A stretch of DNA of 64,000 bases from Streptomyces sp. Ag109_O5-10 (GTDB lineage: Bacteria > Actinomycetota > Actinomycetes > Streptomycetales > Streptomycetaceae), in the NCBI RefSeq assembly GCF_900105755.1, contig NZ_FNTQ01000001.1, positions 8,618,001 through 8,682,000 on the forward strand, in the 5' to 3' direction. Positions 25,876-34,122 of the stretch are shown one piece after another; the first letter of the stretch is position 1, and the number at the start of each line of letters is the position of its first letter. Both the position numbers and the translations under genes were made by a program. Below the pieces are notes generated by a model. That model searched no databases and was not told the DNA's origin. It worked only from the letters and a program-made list of their open reading frames with translations.

Positions 25876-27807
25876 TCACCGCTTCACGAGTCGTACCGAC
25901 AGACCGTCTGCCGTGTACACGGGTACGGCTCGCAGCGTGGCGGAGTTCAGCTCCACCTTGTCGAACTGGCCGCGCAGCCGCGGCGCGTCGACGACCGGCA
26001 GGGTGCTGCCCACGGCCGGCGGGTGTTCGGTGTCGAGGGTGAGGGACAGGGTGGCGCCCTCGCCGAGGACGGCCAGGTGCTTCACCGTCAGCGGCGCCTT
26101 GCCCCCCTTGGCCAGGGTGATGGCGAGGGTGCCCGCGTCCTGCGTGTACGTGCCGCGCACGAACAGCTCCGAGACGACCCGCAGGGTGCCCGCCGAGACC
26201 CGGACGTCACCGCGGCCCAGTGCCTTCTCGGACGCGGCGACCAGGGTGCCGGCGGCCAGCACGGTGCCGCCCCGGTAGTCGTTGTCGCCGGTCAGGGTCA
26301 GCGTGCCGGTGCCGTTCTTGGTCAGACCGCCGTGGCCGTCGATGTCGTTGCGCCAGGTGTCCGCCGCCGCGAAGCCGCCGGCCGCCGCGTCCAGGGCGAC
26401 CGTGACGTCCGCGTCGAAGGCGCCGTAACCGTCCGCGGCGGCGAACAGGTTGAGGCGGCCCCACTGCTCCGGGCCGTCCAGCAGCACGTACCCGGAGGGC
26501 AGGCCGGTCGTGCGCAGTACCTCGCGGCGCTGGTCGGCCGTGAGGTACGGCTGCCGCGTCTCCAGCAGCACCTCCGCGCCCTTGGGCACGTCGAACGGCA
26601 GCTCGCGGCCCTCCCGGTCCAGGATGTACGTCAGCCGGGGGATGGTCGCGCGCTCGTTGGCCGCGCGGTCGGCGTACGGGTCGGCCGCGGTGCCGGCCGA
26701 GTGGGCGTAGGCGTACAGGGTGTCGGCGGTGGAGCCGGTCTGCGCCGCGAAGTAGGCGAGGGCCTGGGCGCGGGCGGCCGCCTTGAGGTCGGCGTTGGCC
26801 GGGTCGGCGAGGGTGGCGGCGGCGAGCGCGGTGGCCATGATGCGGCCGCCGATCACGTCGACCGTGTTGTGCATACCCGCGACGATCCGGGTGTCGCTCA
26901 GCTCCAGGGCGCGGGTGACCAGCTCCTGGAAGCGCTCCGGCACGGCGTACGCGTAGGCCAGGCCCGCCAGGTGGAAGGCGTTGGTGTGGCCGGAGGGGAA
27001 GCCTCCGTCGTCGGTGGGGGAGGTGCTGCGCTGGCGCAGCAGCTGCGGGGCGACGGCCACCTCGGAGTCGTAGACCGGGAAGCCGTACGCGTCCGTCGTC
27101 CCGGTGTCGACGACCTGGCTGTCCTCGTTCATCCGCCACGGACGGGGGTACTGGTAGGCGTACTTGGACGGGTTGCCGGACGCGTAGGTGCCGCGCAGGG
27201 TGTCGACCAGGGTGGCCACCTTGCCCAGCGCCGAGTCGTGTGAGCCCGCGCCGAGCGCCGCGCCCGCCGGGGCGCCGGCCGGGACGGCGTCGCTGACCGT
27301 GGTGGCGGGCGTGCCGTCGGGGGCGCTGGTGATCGAGGTGACCGCGAGGGCACCGGCCCGGTAGAGGCCGGCGAGCGGGCCGAGGCCGGCGATCATGGCG
27401 TAACTCTGGTGCTGGCGGTCGTAGATGAACGCCTTCTTCGCGTCGGCGGCGCTGCGCTTCCGGGTGATCTTCGCGCAGTAGCGCATGTTGTCGCGCAGGA
27501 TGTCGGCGCGCAGCACGGTGCCGGTGTTCCAGGCGGCACCGGTCTTCCAGACCCGCGCGAAGCCGCCGAGGATGCGGACCACCGCGTTGGTGTCGGCGGT
27601 CACGTTGGTGCTGATGTTCGTCTTGTAGTCGTCGACGAACGCCAGGGGCGTGGCGGCCTTGGCGTCGGCGGCCGCGAGCCAGCCGACGAAGGTCGGGGCC
27701 GCCAGCACACCGGCCGACGCGCCGAGCGAGGTCTTCAGGAATCCCCGTCGGCCGACGGCGGGTCCACGGGTCGGGGCGGCGGAGTGTTGCCCGGCAGGTG
27801 ACGGCAT
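25876..27807 (-). CDS. Tat-exported PAP2/vanadium haloperoxidase-like phosphatase with beta-repeat tail
   Basis: A 643-residue protein with a Tat signal (GRRGFLKTSLG at 19-29). The PAP2/haloperoxidase site is complete: KYAYQYPRPW, the FPSGHTNAF loop and DTRIVAGMHNTVDVIGGR supply Lys/Arg, Ser-Gly-His and Arg/His. A C-terminal stretch (about 480-600) contains GLTKNGTGTLTLTGDNDYRG, the pattern of autotransporter-associated beta-strand repeats. An acid phosphatase is more likely than a haloperoxidase. The 3' end lies 38 bases from the GT39 start on the same strand. Confidence 0.82.
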   Translation of the reverse strand: MPSPAGQHSAAPTRGPAVGRRGFLKTSLGASAGVLAAPTFVGWLAAADAKAATPLAFVDDYKTNISTNVTADTNAVVRILGGFARVWKTGAAWNTGTVLRADILRDNMRYCAKITRKRSAADAKKAFIYDRQHQSYAMIAGLGPLAGLYRAGALAVTSITSAPDGTPATTVSDAVPAGAPAGAALGAGSHDSALGKVATLVDTLRGTYASGNPSKYAYQYPRPWRMNEDSQVVDTGTTDAYGFPVYDSEVAVAPQLLRQRSTSPTDDGGFPSGHTNAFHLAGLAYAYAVPERFQELVTRALELSDTRIVAGMHNTVDVIGGRIMATALAAATLADPANADLKAAARAQALAYFAAQTGSTADTLYAYAHSAGTAADPYADRAANERATIPRLTYILDREGRELPFDVPKGAEVLLETRQPYLTADQRREVLRTTGLPSGYVLLDGPEQWGRLNLFAAADGYGAFDADVTVALDAAAGGFAAADTWRNDIDGHGGLTKNGTGTLTLTGDNDYRGGTVLAAGTLVAASEKALGRGDVRVSAGTLRVVSELFVRGTYTQDAGTLAITLAKGGKAPLTVKHLAVLGEGATLSLTLDTEHPPAVGSTLPVVDAPRLRGQFDKVELNSATLRAVPVYTADGLSVRLVKR

Positions 27808-27933
27808 GGGTGTGCCTCTCTCGAATGCTGGGGGAGTTCACGCGGACGGCCGGTGCTCCGGGTGCGCGCGAGCGTGTGGGTTCGCGAGGGAAGAGCGTTG
27901 AACGAGCGCAGTTCTAGGGCGAGTTCGTGTCCC

Positions 27934-27957
27934 GGCGGCCATCGCCCGACGGCCGCC
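27934..27957. terminator. GC-rich hairpin between minus-strand genes
   Basis: GGCGGCC (27934-27940) pairs with GGCCGCC (27951-27957) across 10 bases. It lies 127 bases after the sugar kinase stop and 127 bases before the PAP2 protein start, and is placed to end the kinase transcript. Confidence 0.5.
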
Positions 27958-28083
27958 GTGTGACCCGGAGTTGAACGGCGGCTCTGTGGTTCGCCGGAAG
28001 AACCGCCCCGGACCTGCGTGTTCGCGGCCTCGGACGACCCGTGGTCCGGTGCGGCGGGACCCGACGGGCTGCGGAAGGGTTTC

Positions 28084-28989
28084 TCACCGGACCGAACGCG
28101 CCAGCGCCACCGCTCCCTCGACCGGCGGGCACCGCAACGGCTGCGGTCGCGCGCCGGGTACGGCCTCGGCGAGCGCGGTGGCGAAGGCGTCGTACAGACG
28201 CGGCTGGGACAGGATCGTGCCGCCCGCGACCACCACGTCGTCCACCGCGAGACCGCGCGCGGCCAGCCGCGCCACCAGGCCGGCGAGGGCGCGGCCGCCG
28301 TCGGCTATCACCGCCGCGGCGAGCCGGGAGCCCGCGTCGGCCGCGGCGAAGAGCACCGGGGCGTGCCGGCCCCACTCGGCGGAGACGTCGGTGGCGCCTT
28401 CGAGGGCGGCGCCGAGCGCGGGGACCTCCGGCACCTCGAAGGCGGCGACGAGTCCGGCCGCGAGGGCGTCGGGGGCCTCGCCGCGGTCGTGCGCGGCCCA
28501 GACGGCACGGGCGGCGTCCCGGACGAGTCCGGCGGCGCCGCCCTCGTCACCGAGGACCGCACCCCAGCCGCCCACCTGCACGGGGCTGCCGTCGGACTGC
28601 CGGCCGACCGCCACCGAGCCGGTACCGGCGACCAGACCGACCCCCTTGTCCAGGCCGGCGGCGGGGACGAGGAGCTCGGCGTCGCCCACCACCCGGACCG
28701 GTACGCCGAGGAGGTCCCGCAGGGCGTTGGCGATGCCGGCGCACTGACGGGGGGTCTCACAGGCGTGCCCGCCGACGGCCAGGGCGGCCGGGCGGGTGCC
28801 GGAGGGCAGGGCGTCGTGGACCAGCGCGGCCAGCCAGCGGGCCGCGGCGGCCGCGTCGTGCGGCCGCCAGCCGCTGCTGGGACGGACGAGGTCGGCGACC
28901 CGGTCCGCGCCGGCGAGGGCGCGGAGCTGGGTCTTGGTGCCGCCCACGTCGATCCCGACCACGAGCGGGGGAGAAGATGTGTCCTGCAC
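28084..28989 (-). CDS. BadF/BadG/BcrA-type sugar kinase (N-acetylglucosamine kinase-like)
   Basis: A 301-residue actin-like ATPase-fold kinase. The phosphate-1 motif GIDVGGTKTQLRA (12-24) and the later GTGSVAVG and VVVAGGTIL motifs match the BadF/BadG family, which includes eukaryotic-type GlcNAc kinase and bacterial glucosamine kinase. The GTG at 28989 follows AAAGAGGATCC. It is divergent from a ROK regulator, with a palindromic operator between them, so it probably phosphorylates the sugar imported by the adjacent ABC system. Substrate identity is inferred. Confidence 0.85.
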   Translation of the reverse strand: MQDTSSPPLVVGIDVGGTKTQLRALAGADRVADLVRPSSGWRPHDAAAAARWLAALVHDALPSGTRPAALAVGGHACETPRQCAGIANALRDLLGVPVRVVGDAELLVPAAGLDKGVGLVAGTGSVAVGRQSDGSPVQVGGWGAVLGDEGGAAGLVRDAARAVWAAHDRGEAPDALAAGLVAAFEVPEVPALGAALEGATDVSAEWGRHAPVLFAAADAGSRLAAAVIADGGRALAGLVARLAARGLAVDDVVVAGGTILSQPRLYDAFATALAEAVPGARPQPLRCPPVEGAVALARSVR

Positions 28990-29063
28990 GGATCCTCTTT
29001 CGTCGGCTGGGCGAAGAGCGCCGAAGAGTCTGGCCCCGAGCCGAAGTCCGCCGCCGTTCGACA

Positions 29064-29113
29064 GCGCCCCGAAGAGGCGCTCGGGGCACCCCCGGCCGAA
29101 GGCCTGGGGGAGG
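29064..29113 (-). repeat. Composite intergenic hairpin repeat, copy C
   Basis: Inverted copy of the element at 13406. It contains GCGCCCCGAAGAGGCGC (stem), then CCCCCGGCCGAAGGCCTGGG as the second stem, ending GGGGGAGGA. It lies in the kinase leader, an odd place for a terminator-like repeat. Confidence 0.72.
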
Positions 29114-29284
29114 AACGGTGCGAACAGCCACGATGGCGCCGAGGGCGAACGACGGCGCATCGCGGCACTTCCAGCGGAGCGACTGGCTGCGACGGCGGGC
29201 GAACCGTGTCTGGCCGGACAGGAGTTGGGCACGTCGGGAAGCCCCGGGACGGGCTTCTTGCGGAGCACGGCAGGCGAGTACCGT

Positions 29285-29316
29285 GTACTTCGTTAGGAAG
29301 TTAACTAACGAAGTAC
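29285..29316. promoter_or_regulatory. ROK-type operator: perfect 12-base inverted repeat
   Basis: GTACTTCGTTAG and CTAACGAAGTAC are perfect 12-base arms around GAAGTTAA; the inner core AGTTAACT is itself palindromic. It lies 131 bases upstream of the ROK start and 295 bases upstream of the kinase start. TTAGGAA-like cores of this type are seen near Streptomyces ROK regulators, so binding by the adjacent ROK protein is likely. Confidence 0.75.
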
Positions 29317-29446
29317 AGTGCGTCAAGAGTTGCCGCGGACTCGATCAACGGGACGCTGTCGAGGCCAGAACCGCGCGGCACAACGGCACCGCATCGCCGC
29401 ATCTCCCGCCTCCGGGGGAGCGCGGCCCCTGACCCATGGGGGAACT

Positions 29447-30592
29447 GTGGAACACGTCGTGGCTGAGGGCCCCCGGCTCACCGAGAGCGCCGGCGCGGTC
29501 TTCGCCGTACTGACCCAGGCCGGCAGCGCCACCCGGCCGCAGCTCGCGAGCCTCGCGGGCCTGTCCAAACCGACGGTCTCCGCCGCCGTCGCGGAGCTGG
29601 AGGGGGCCGGGCTCGCCACCCACGCGGGCACCGCCTCCAGCGGCACCGGCCGCTCCGCCGCCGTCTACGGCCTCGGGCCCGCCGCCGGCTCCGTCCTCGC
29701 CGTCGACCTCGGCCCGGCCCGTACCCGGGTCCGCGCCTGCGCCCTGGACGGCACCCTGCTCGCCGAGGCGGACACGCCCCGCACCCGGGCCGCCGACGCC
29801 GTCCGCGAGGCGCTGGCCGCGCTGCCGGCGGGCGCCCCGTTGCGGGCCATCGTCGTCGCCGTCGGTGACGTCACCGCCCCCGACCTGGCAGGCACCGGCA
29901 TGCGCCCGGCGACCGCCAAGGCCGGGCCCGTCTTCGACGCGGTCTCCGTCGCCCTGCCGCCGGGGGTCCCCGTCCACCTGGAGAACAACGTGAACTGCGC
30001 GGCCCTCGCCGAGCTCCACGAGGGCGCGGCCCGGGGCCGCCACACCTTCGGCTACCTGCGGATCGGCGTCGGTATCGGTCTGGGTGTCGTCATCGGCGGA
30101 CACGTGCTGCGCGGCGCCAACGGCGCGGCCGGTGAGCTCGCCCGGCTGCCCTATCCCTGGGACGACGGCCGGGAGCCCCGCCAGGAGGCCCTGGAGGCCT
30201 ATGTCGGCTCGCAGGCCCTGCTGCGCCGGGCCTGCGAGGCGTGGCCGGAAACCGACGGTCCGTGCCCGCGCACCGCCGAGCGGCTCTTCGCGCTGGCGGC
30301 CCAGGGCCGGGAGCCCGCACAGGCCCTGGTCGCCCGGCACGCCACCGACGTGGGCCGGCTGGCCGCCGCGGTGGCCGCCGTACTGGACCCGGGGCTGATC
30401 GTGCTGGGCGGCAGCACGGGCGCGGACCCGCAGCTCCTGCCCGGGGTGCGGGCCGAGCTGGGGCGGCTGAGCTGGCCCACCGAGGTGGTCAGCAGCCAGA
30501 TCGGCGATCTCGGTACCGTGCTCGGGGCCGCCCGGCTCGCCGTCGCCAAGGGAGTCCAAACCGTGACCGAAGGCGCGCGGGTGAAGGATTGA
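29447..30592 (+). CDS. ROK family transcriptional regulator of the sugar locus
   Basis: A 381-residue ROK regulator. The winged helix covers residues 12-65 (QLASLAGLSKPTVSAAVAEL), then the ROK domain, with VDLGPARTRVRA, VHLENNVNCAAL and GGSTGADPQLLPG. The zinc cysteine motif of ROK kinases is absent. GTG 29447 is preceded by GGGGGAA; an upstream frame from 29318 lacks a ribosome site. It lies directly upstream of, and in line with, the binding-protein gene and divergent from the kinase, so it likely controls both. Confidence 0.88.
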   Translation: MEHVVAEGPRLTESAGAVFAVLTQAGSATRPQLASLAGLSKPTVSAAVAELEGAGLATHAGTASSGTGRSAAVYGLGPAAGSVLAVDLGPARTRVRACALDGTLLAEADTPRTRAADAVREALAALPAGAPLRAIVVAVGDVTAPDLAGTGMRPATAKAGPVFDAVSVALPPGVPVHLENNVNCAALAELHEGAARGRHTFGYLRIGVGIGLGVVIGGHVLRGANGAAGELARLPYPWDDGREPRQEALEAYVGSQALLRRACEAWPETDGPCPRTAERLFALAAQGREPAQALVARHATDVGRLAAAVAAVLDPGLIVLGGSTGADPQLLPGVRAELGRLSWPTEVVSSQIGDLGTVLGAARLAVAKGVQTVTEGARVKD

Positions 30593-30622
30593 CGGCCTCC
30601 TGATCGGTCTGCCAATGTCCGG

Positions 30623-30636
30623 ACAAGCGCTTTCTA
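30623..30636. promoter_or_regulatory. LacI/CRE-like operator upstream of the ABC sugar operon
   Basis: ACAAGCGCTTTCT contains the perfect core AAGCGCTT (30625-30632), typical of LacI-family sites. It is 234 bases upstream of the binding-protein start. No LacI gene is in the window, so control by a distant repressor in addition to ROK is possible. Confidence 0.5.
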
Positions 30637-30866
30637 AGTCGGCCGGGACGCCGGCTTGGGGCGAGCCTCCCAGCCCGTACACGACGTACGGCAACCGCAC
30701 GAGGGCGTGCCCGTGCGGTGACGGCCAGGACGGCCGGGGACCTCACTCCGCGTGGACGATGCGGCCGGGCGAGGCCGCGACCCGGAAAGCGACTTTTCCT
30801 TCAAAATGCACCAGTGCCGCCCCAGTCGGCGCCGTGCTCCGTCCGTTCGACGAAATGGGATCGAAG

Positions 30867-32189
30867 ATGACCACTGTGGGTGTGCGGCGCACCAGCCGAC
30901 TCGGCCGCGGCGGTATGCGCCGCCTGATTCCCCTCGCTGCCGTGGCCTCGGCAGGAGCTCTGCTGCTCTCCGCCTGCGGGTCGGGCTCCGGCTCGGGCGG
31001 GACCTCCAAGTCGCTGACGTTCTGGATCTCCACGGTCCCGGGACAGGACGCGGGCTGGAAGAAGCTGGTGGCGCAGTACAAGAAGGAAGCCGGCGTCGAC
31101 GTCAAGCTGGTCAACATCCCCTACGACGGCTACCCGACGAAGCTCCACAACGCCGCTCAGGCGAACTCGCTGCCCGACGTCGCGGACGTGCCGGCGCTCG
31201 ACCCGATCTGGTCGAACAAGCTGATCGACCTCAGCTCCGTCGCCGACAACAAGAGCTACAACATCAACGCCAACTTCCTCGCCAAGGACTCGTCCGGGAA
31301 GGTGCTGTCCATCCCCTCGGACGTGACCGCCTCCGGCCTGTTCATCAACAAGACGCTGTTCGAGAAGGCCGGCGTCTCCGTCCCGGCCTCGCCCTCGGAC
31401 ACCTGGACCTGGACCGAGTTCGTCGCGGCGGCCGACAAGGTCCGGCAGAAGACCGGCGCCAAGTACTCGCTCACCTTCGACCAGTCGCCGTCCCGGCTGC
31501 GCGCCATGGTGTACGAGATGGGCGGCAAGTACGTCCACGCCGACTCCTCCGGCAAGTTCTCGGTGGACGACGCGACCAAGAAGGCCGTCAAGTACTTCGT
31601 CGGGCTCAACGACGACAAGACCATGCCGAAGTCGGTGTGGACCAGCGGCGCCGACCCGTCCGCCATGTTCCAGAGCGGTGACGTGGTCGCCTACTGGTCC
31701 GGCGTGTGGCAGGTCGCCTCCTTCGCGGACAGCATCAAGAAGTTCCAGTGGGCGAGCGTCCCGACCCCCGCCCAGCCGGTACAGGCCAGTGACGTCAACA
31801 GCGGCGGCATGATGGTGGGCTTCAACAACAACGGCGCCGCGGCCACCGCCGCGAAGAAGTTCATGTCCTGGGTGTACGACCCGAAGCAGTACACCGAGCT
31901 GGTCGAGACCTCCGGGTTCCTCCCCGTCGAGAGCGGCCTGAGCCCGAAGTACCCCTTCACCTCCGACGCGGCGCAGGCGGCGTTCAAGCTGTACAACGAG
32001 GAGATCCCGCTCTACGACCCGATCTCGGGCTACTTCAACAACGCGCAGACCGAGTGGGCGCTGAAGGGCAAGAGCCTCACCACCGACCCGACCAAGACGG
32101 AGCTCGGCAAGGCGGTCAACGGCCAGCAGTCGGCCGACAAGGCCCTGCAGAACATCGTGGACGGCTACAACCAGCAGGTCGGCGGCTGA
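30867..32189 (+). CDS. Extracellular sugar-binding lipoprotein (ABC transporter)
   Basis: A 440-residue family-1 solute-binding lipoprotein. After an n-region with RRLIP, the signal ends in a lipobox (LLLSACGS) with the lipid-modified cysteine about residue 37. The mature part has LTFWISTVPGQDAGWKKLV and the hinge-like GVWQVASF segment. It delivers a carbohydrate to the two permeases encoded next. ATG 30867 is preferred; an in-frame ATG 12 bases upstream is possible. The gene is 274 bases after the ROK stop and begins the transport operon. Confidence 0.9.
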   Translation: MTTVGVRRTSRLGRGGMRRLIPLAAVASAGALLLSACGSGSGSGGTSKSLTFWISTVPGQDAGWKKLVAQYKKEAGVDVKLVNIPYDGYPTKLHNAAQANSLPDVADVPALDPIWSNKLIDLSSVADNKSYNINANFLAKDSSGKVLSIPSDVTASGLFINKTLFEKAGVSVPASPSDTWTWTEFVAAADKVRQKTGAKYSLTFDQSPSRLRAMVYEMGGKYVHADSSGKFSVDDATKKAVKYFVGLNDDKTMPKSVWTSGADPSAMFQSGDVVAYWSGVWQVASFADSIKKFQWASVPTPAQPVQASDVNSGGMMVGFNNNGAAATAAKKFMSWVYDPKQYTELVETSGFLPVESGLSPKYPFTSDAAQAAFKLYNEEIPLYDPISGYFNNAQTEWALKGKSLTTDPTKTELGKAVNGQQSADKALQNIVDGYNQQVGG

Positions 32190-32310
32190 TCACAGGCCGG
32201 CGGGCCGGGCGGCGGGATCGAGACTCCGCCGCCCGCCCCGGGCGCCCACACGATCACGGGTTCAGGGCCTGAGCCCACGGCATCCATCCCCACAGCACGG
32301 AGTCAGGAAG

Positions 32311-33222
32311 ATGACAAAACGCGCCTCGGACGTGTCCGGGAGCCCGCCCAGGCGACGCAGCACCTACACCTTCGCGCCGCTCGTCCTCATCGCGGCCAAC
32401 GTCGTGCTCTTCGCACTGTTCTTCGTGTGGCCGGCGGTGATCGGGCTCGTCTACTCCTTCACGAACTACACGGGCGTGGGAGCGTTCCAGTTCATCGGAC
32501 TGGACAACTACACCAACCTGTTCGGCGACTCCACCTTCTACGACGCGCTGACACGGACGCTGCTGTACACCGTGCTGGTCGTGCCGCTGAACTTCGTGCT
32601 CTCGCTCCTCATCGCCAACCTGGTGGTGAGCAAGCAGGCCAAGGGCACCTCGATCGCCCGGGTCGTCTTCTTCGTCCCGTGGCTCATCTCGCCCATCGTC
32701 GTCGGTGTCCTGTGGCGGTGGCTGTTCGGTGAGAACTTCGGACTGATCAACTACGTCATCGAGAAGCTCGGCGGGCACGCGATCGCCTGGCAGTCGAACG
32801 CCGACCTGTCGCTGGGCGTGGTCGTGATGGCCGGCGCCTGGTGGGGAACGGCCTTCTCGATGCTGCTGTTCATCGCGGCGATCAAGAACGTGCCCACCTC
32901 CTACTACGAGGCGGCGTCGCTCGACGGCGCCGGCCCCTGGCGCCAGTTCATCAGCATCACACTGCCGAGCATCGCGCCGACGTCCTTCATCGTCATCCTC
33001 CTCAACACCATCAACGCGATGAAGGAATACCCGCTGTTCGTCTCCCTCAACAACGGCGGACCGGGCACCTCGAACAACCTGCTTGTCCAGTACATCTACC
33101 AGACCGGATTCAACCGGGGCCAGATCGGCTACGCGAGCGCCGCGTCGTTCGTGCTCATGCTCATCCTGATGGCCGTCGCGATCATCCAGCTGATCGCCAA
33201 CCGGCGGATGGAGAACCGATGA
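32311..33222 (+). CDS. ABC sugar permease, MalF/UgpA type
   Basis: A 303-residue inner-membrane permease with six predicted helices. The EAA loop EAASLDGAGPWRQF (about residues 200-213) docks the ATPase. It has the N-terminal extension and FTNYTG loop typical of the MalF/UgpA group. It overlaps the next permease gene by four bases (ATGA), so the two are translationally coupled. Confidence 0.91.
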   Translation: MTKRASDVSGSPPRRRSTYTFAPLVLIAANVVLFALFFVWPAVIGLVYSFTNYTGVGAFQFIGLDNYTNLFGDSTFYDALTRTLLYTVLVVPLNFVLSLLIANLVVSKQAKGTSIARVVFFVPWLISPIVVGVLWRWLFGENFGLINYVIEKLGGHAIAWQSNADLSLGVVVMAGAWWGTAFSMLLFIAAIKNVPTSYYEAASLDGAGPWRQFISITLPSIAPTSFIVILLNTINAMKEYPLFVSLNNGGPGTSNNLLVQYIYQTGFNRGQIGYASAASFVLMLILMAVAIIQLIANRRMENR

Positions 33223-34121
33223 CCACCACAGACACGCCGCGTCCGGTCGACGCCGGTTCCGTGAAGGCCCTCTCCAAGAGGCGGCCCCGCGGCGGGCGCG
33301 ACGGCGGGCTCCGGCGCGCGGTACCCGCGACGACCCTGCTGTGGATCCTGGCGGCTCTCTACGGACTGCCGGTGCTGTGGTTCATCCTCAGCTCCTTCAA
33401 GCCGGCCGGAGACCTCTTCTCCCTTCCGCTGACGGTGGTTCCGCACCACCCCACCCTGTCGGGCTACAAGGCCGCGTGGGACAGCGCCAACTTCTCCCAG
33501 TACTTCATCAACACGGCCCTCGTGTGCGTGATCACGACGATCCTCACGGTGGGGGTCAGCTGCTGCACCGGGTACGCACTGGCCAAGTACGACAACAGAT
33601 GGCTCAAGGCGTTCTTCGTCTGCATCCTGGCCACCACGATGCTGCCGTCCGAGGTCATGCTCGCCCCGGAGTTCCTGGTCGTCCGCGACCTCGGCCTCTA
33701 CAACTCGTTCGGCGGCATCATCCTCCCGGCCGTGCTCACCGCCACCGGATGCTTCATGTTCCGGCAGTTCTTCCTGACGGTCCCCGACGAACTCGTGGAG
33801 GCCGCCCGCATCGACGGCGCCCGTGAACTGTCGATCTTCCTGAGGATCATGGTGCCGATCTCCCGGCCCATCATGCTGACCCTCGCCATCCTGTCCTTCC
33901 AGTGGCGGTGGAACGACTACATCTGGCCGCTGCTGATGCTCAACGACCCCGACAAGTTCACCGTGCAGATCGGCATCCAGAGTCTCGTCGGGGCGCAGAA
34001 CATCAACTGGTCGGTGCTGCTGGGCGGATCGGTCATCTCCATGATTCCGCTGATCCTCGTCTTCCTGGTGTTCCAGCGGTACGTCATGAGCGCCGACATC
34101 AACGCCGGACTGAAGGACTGA
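33219..34121 (+). CDS. ABC sugar permease, MalG/UgpE type
   Basis: A 300-residue permease with six membrane segments and the EAA motif EAARIDGARELSIF. It is the MalG-type partner of the preceding permease. The start is the ATG in the ATGA overlap at 33219. No ATPase gene is present in the locus; Streptomyces sugar importers often share the ATPase MsiK. The next gene starts two bases after its stop. Confidence 0.91.
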   Translation: MTTTDTPRPVDAGSVKALSKRRPRGGRDGGLRRAVPATTLLWILAALYGLPVLWFILSSFKPAGDLFSLPLTVVPHHPTLSGYKAAWDSANFSQYFINTALVCVITTILTVGVSCCTGYALAKYDNRWLKAFFVCILATTMLPSEVMLAPEFLVVRDLGLYNSFGGIILPAVLTATGCFMFRQFFLTVPDELVEAARIDGARELSIFLRIMVPISRPIMLTLAILSFQWRWNDYIWPLLMLNDPDKFTVQIGIQSLVGAQNINWSVLLGGSVISMIPLILVFLVFQRYVMSADINAGLKD

Positions 34122-34122
34122 C

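Larger units (their letters stand above)
28990..29446. other. Regulatory intergenic region between sugar kinase and ROK regulator
   Basis: A 457-base divergent intergenic region. It contains a copy of the composite hairpin repeat (29064-29113) and the perfect operator palindrome at 29285-29316. The AT-rich stretch around the palindrome is the likely promoter core. No coding frame with a credible start lies here. Confidence 0.65.
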
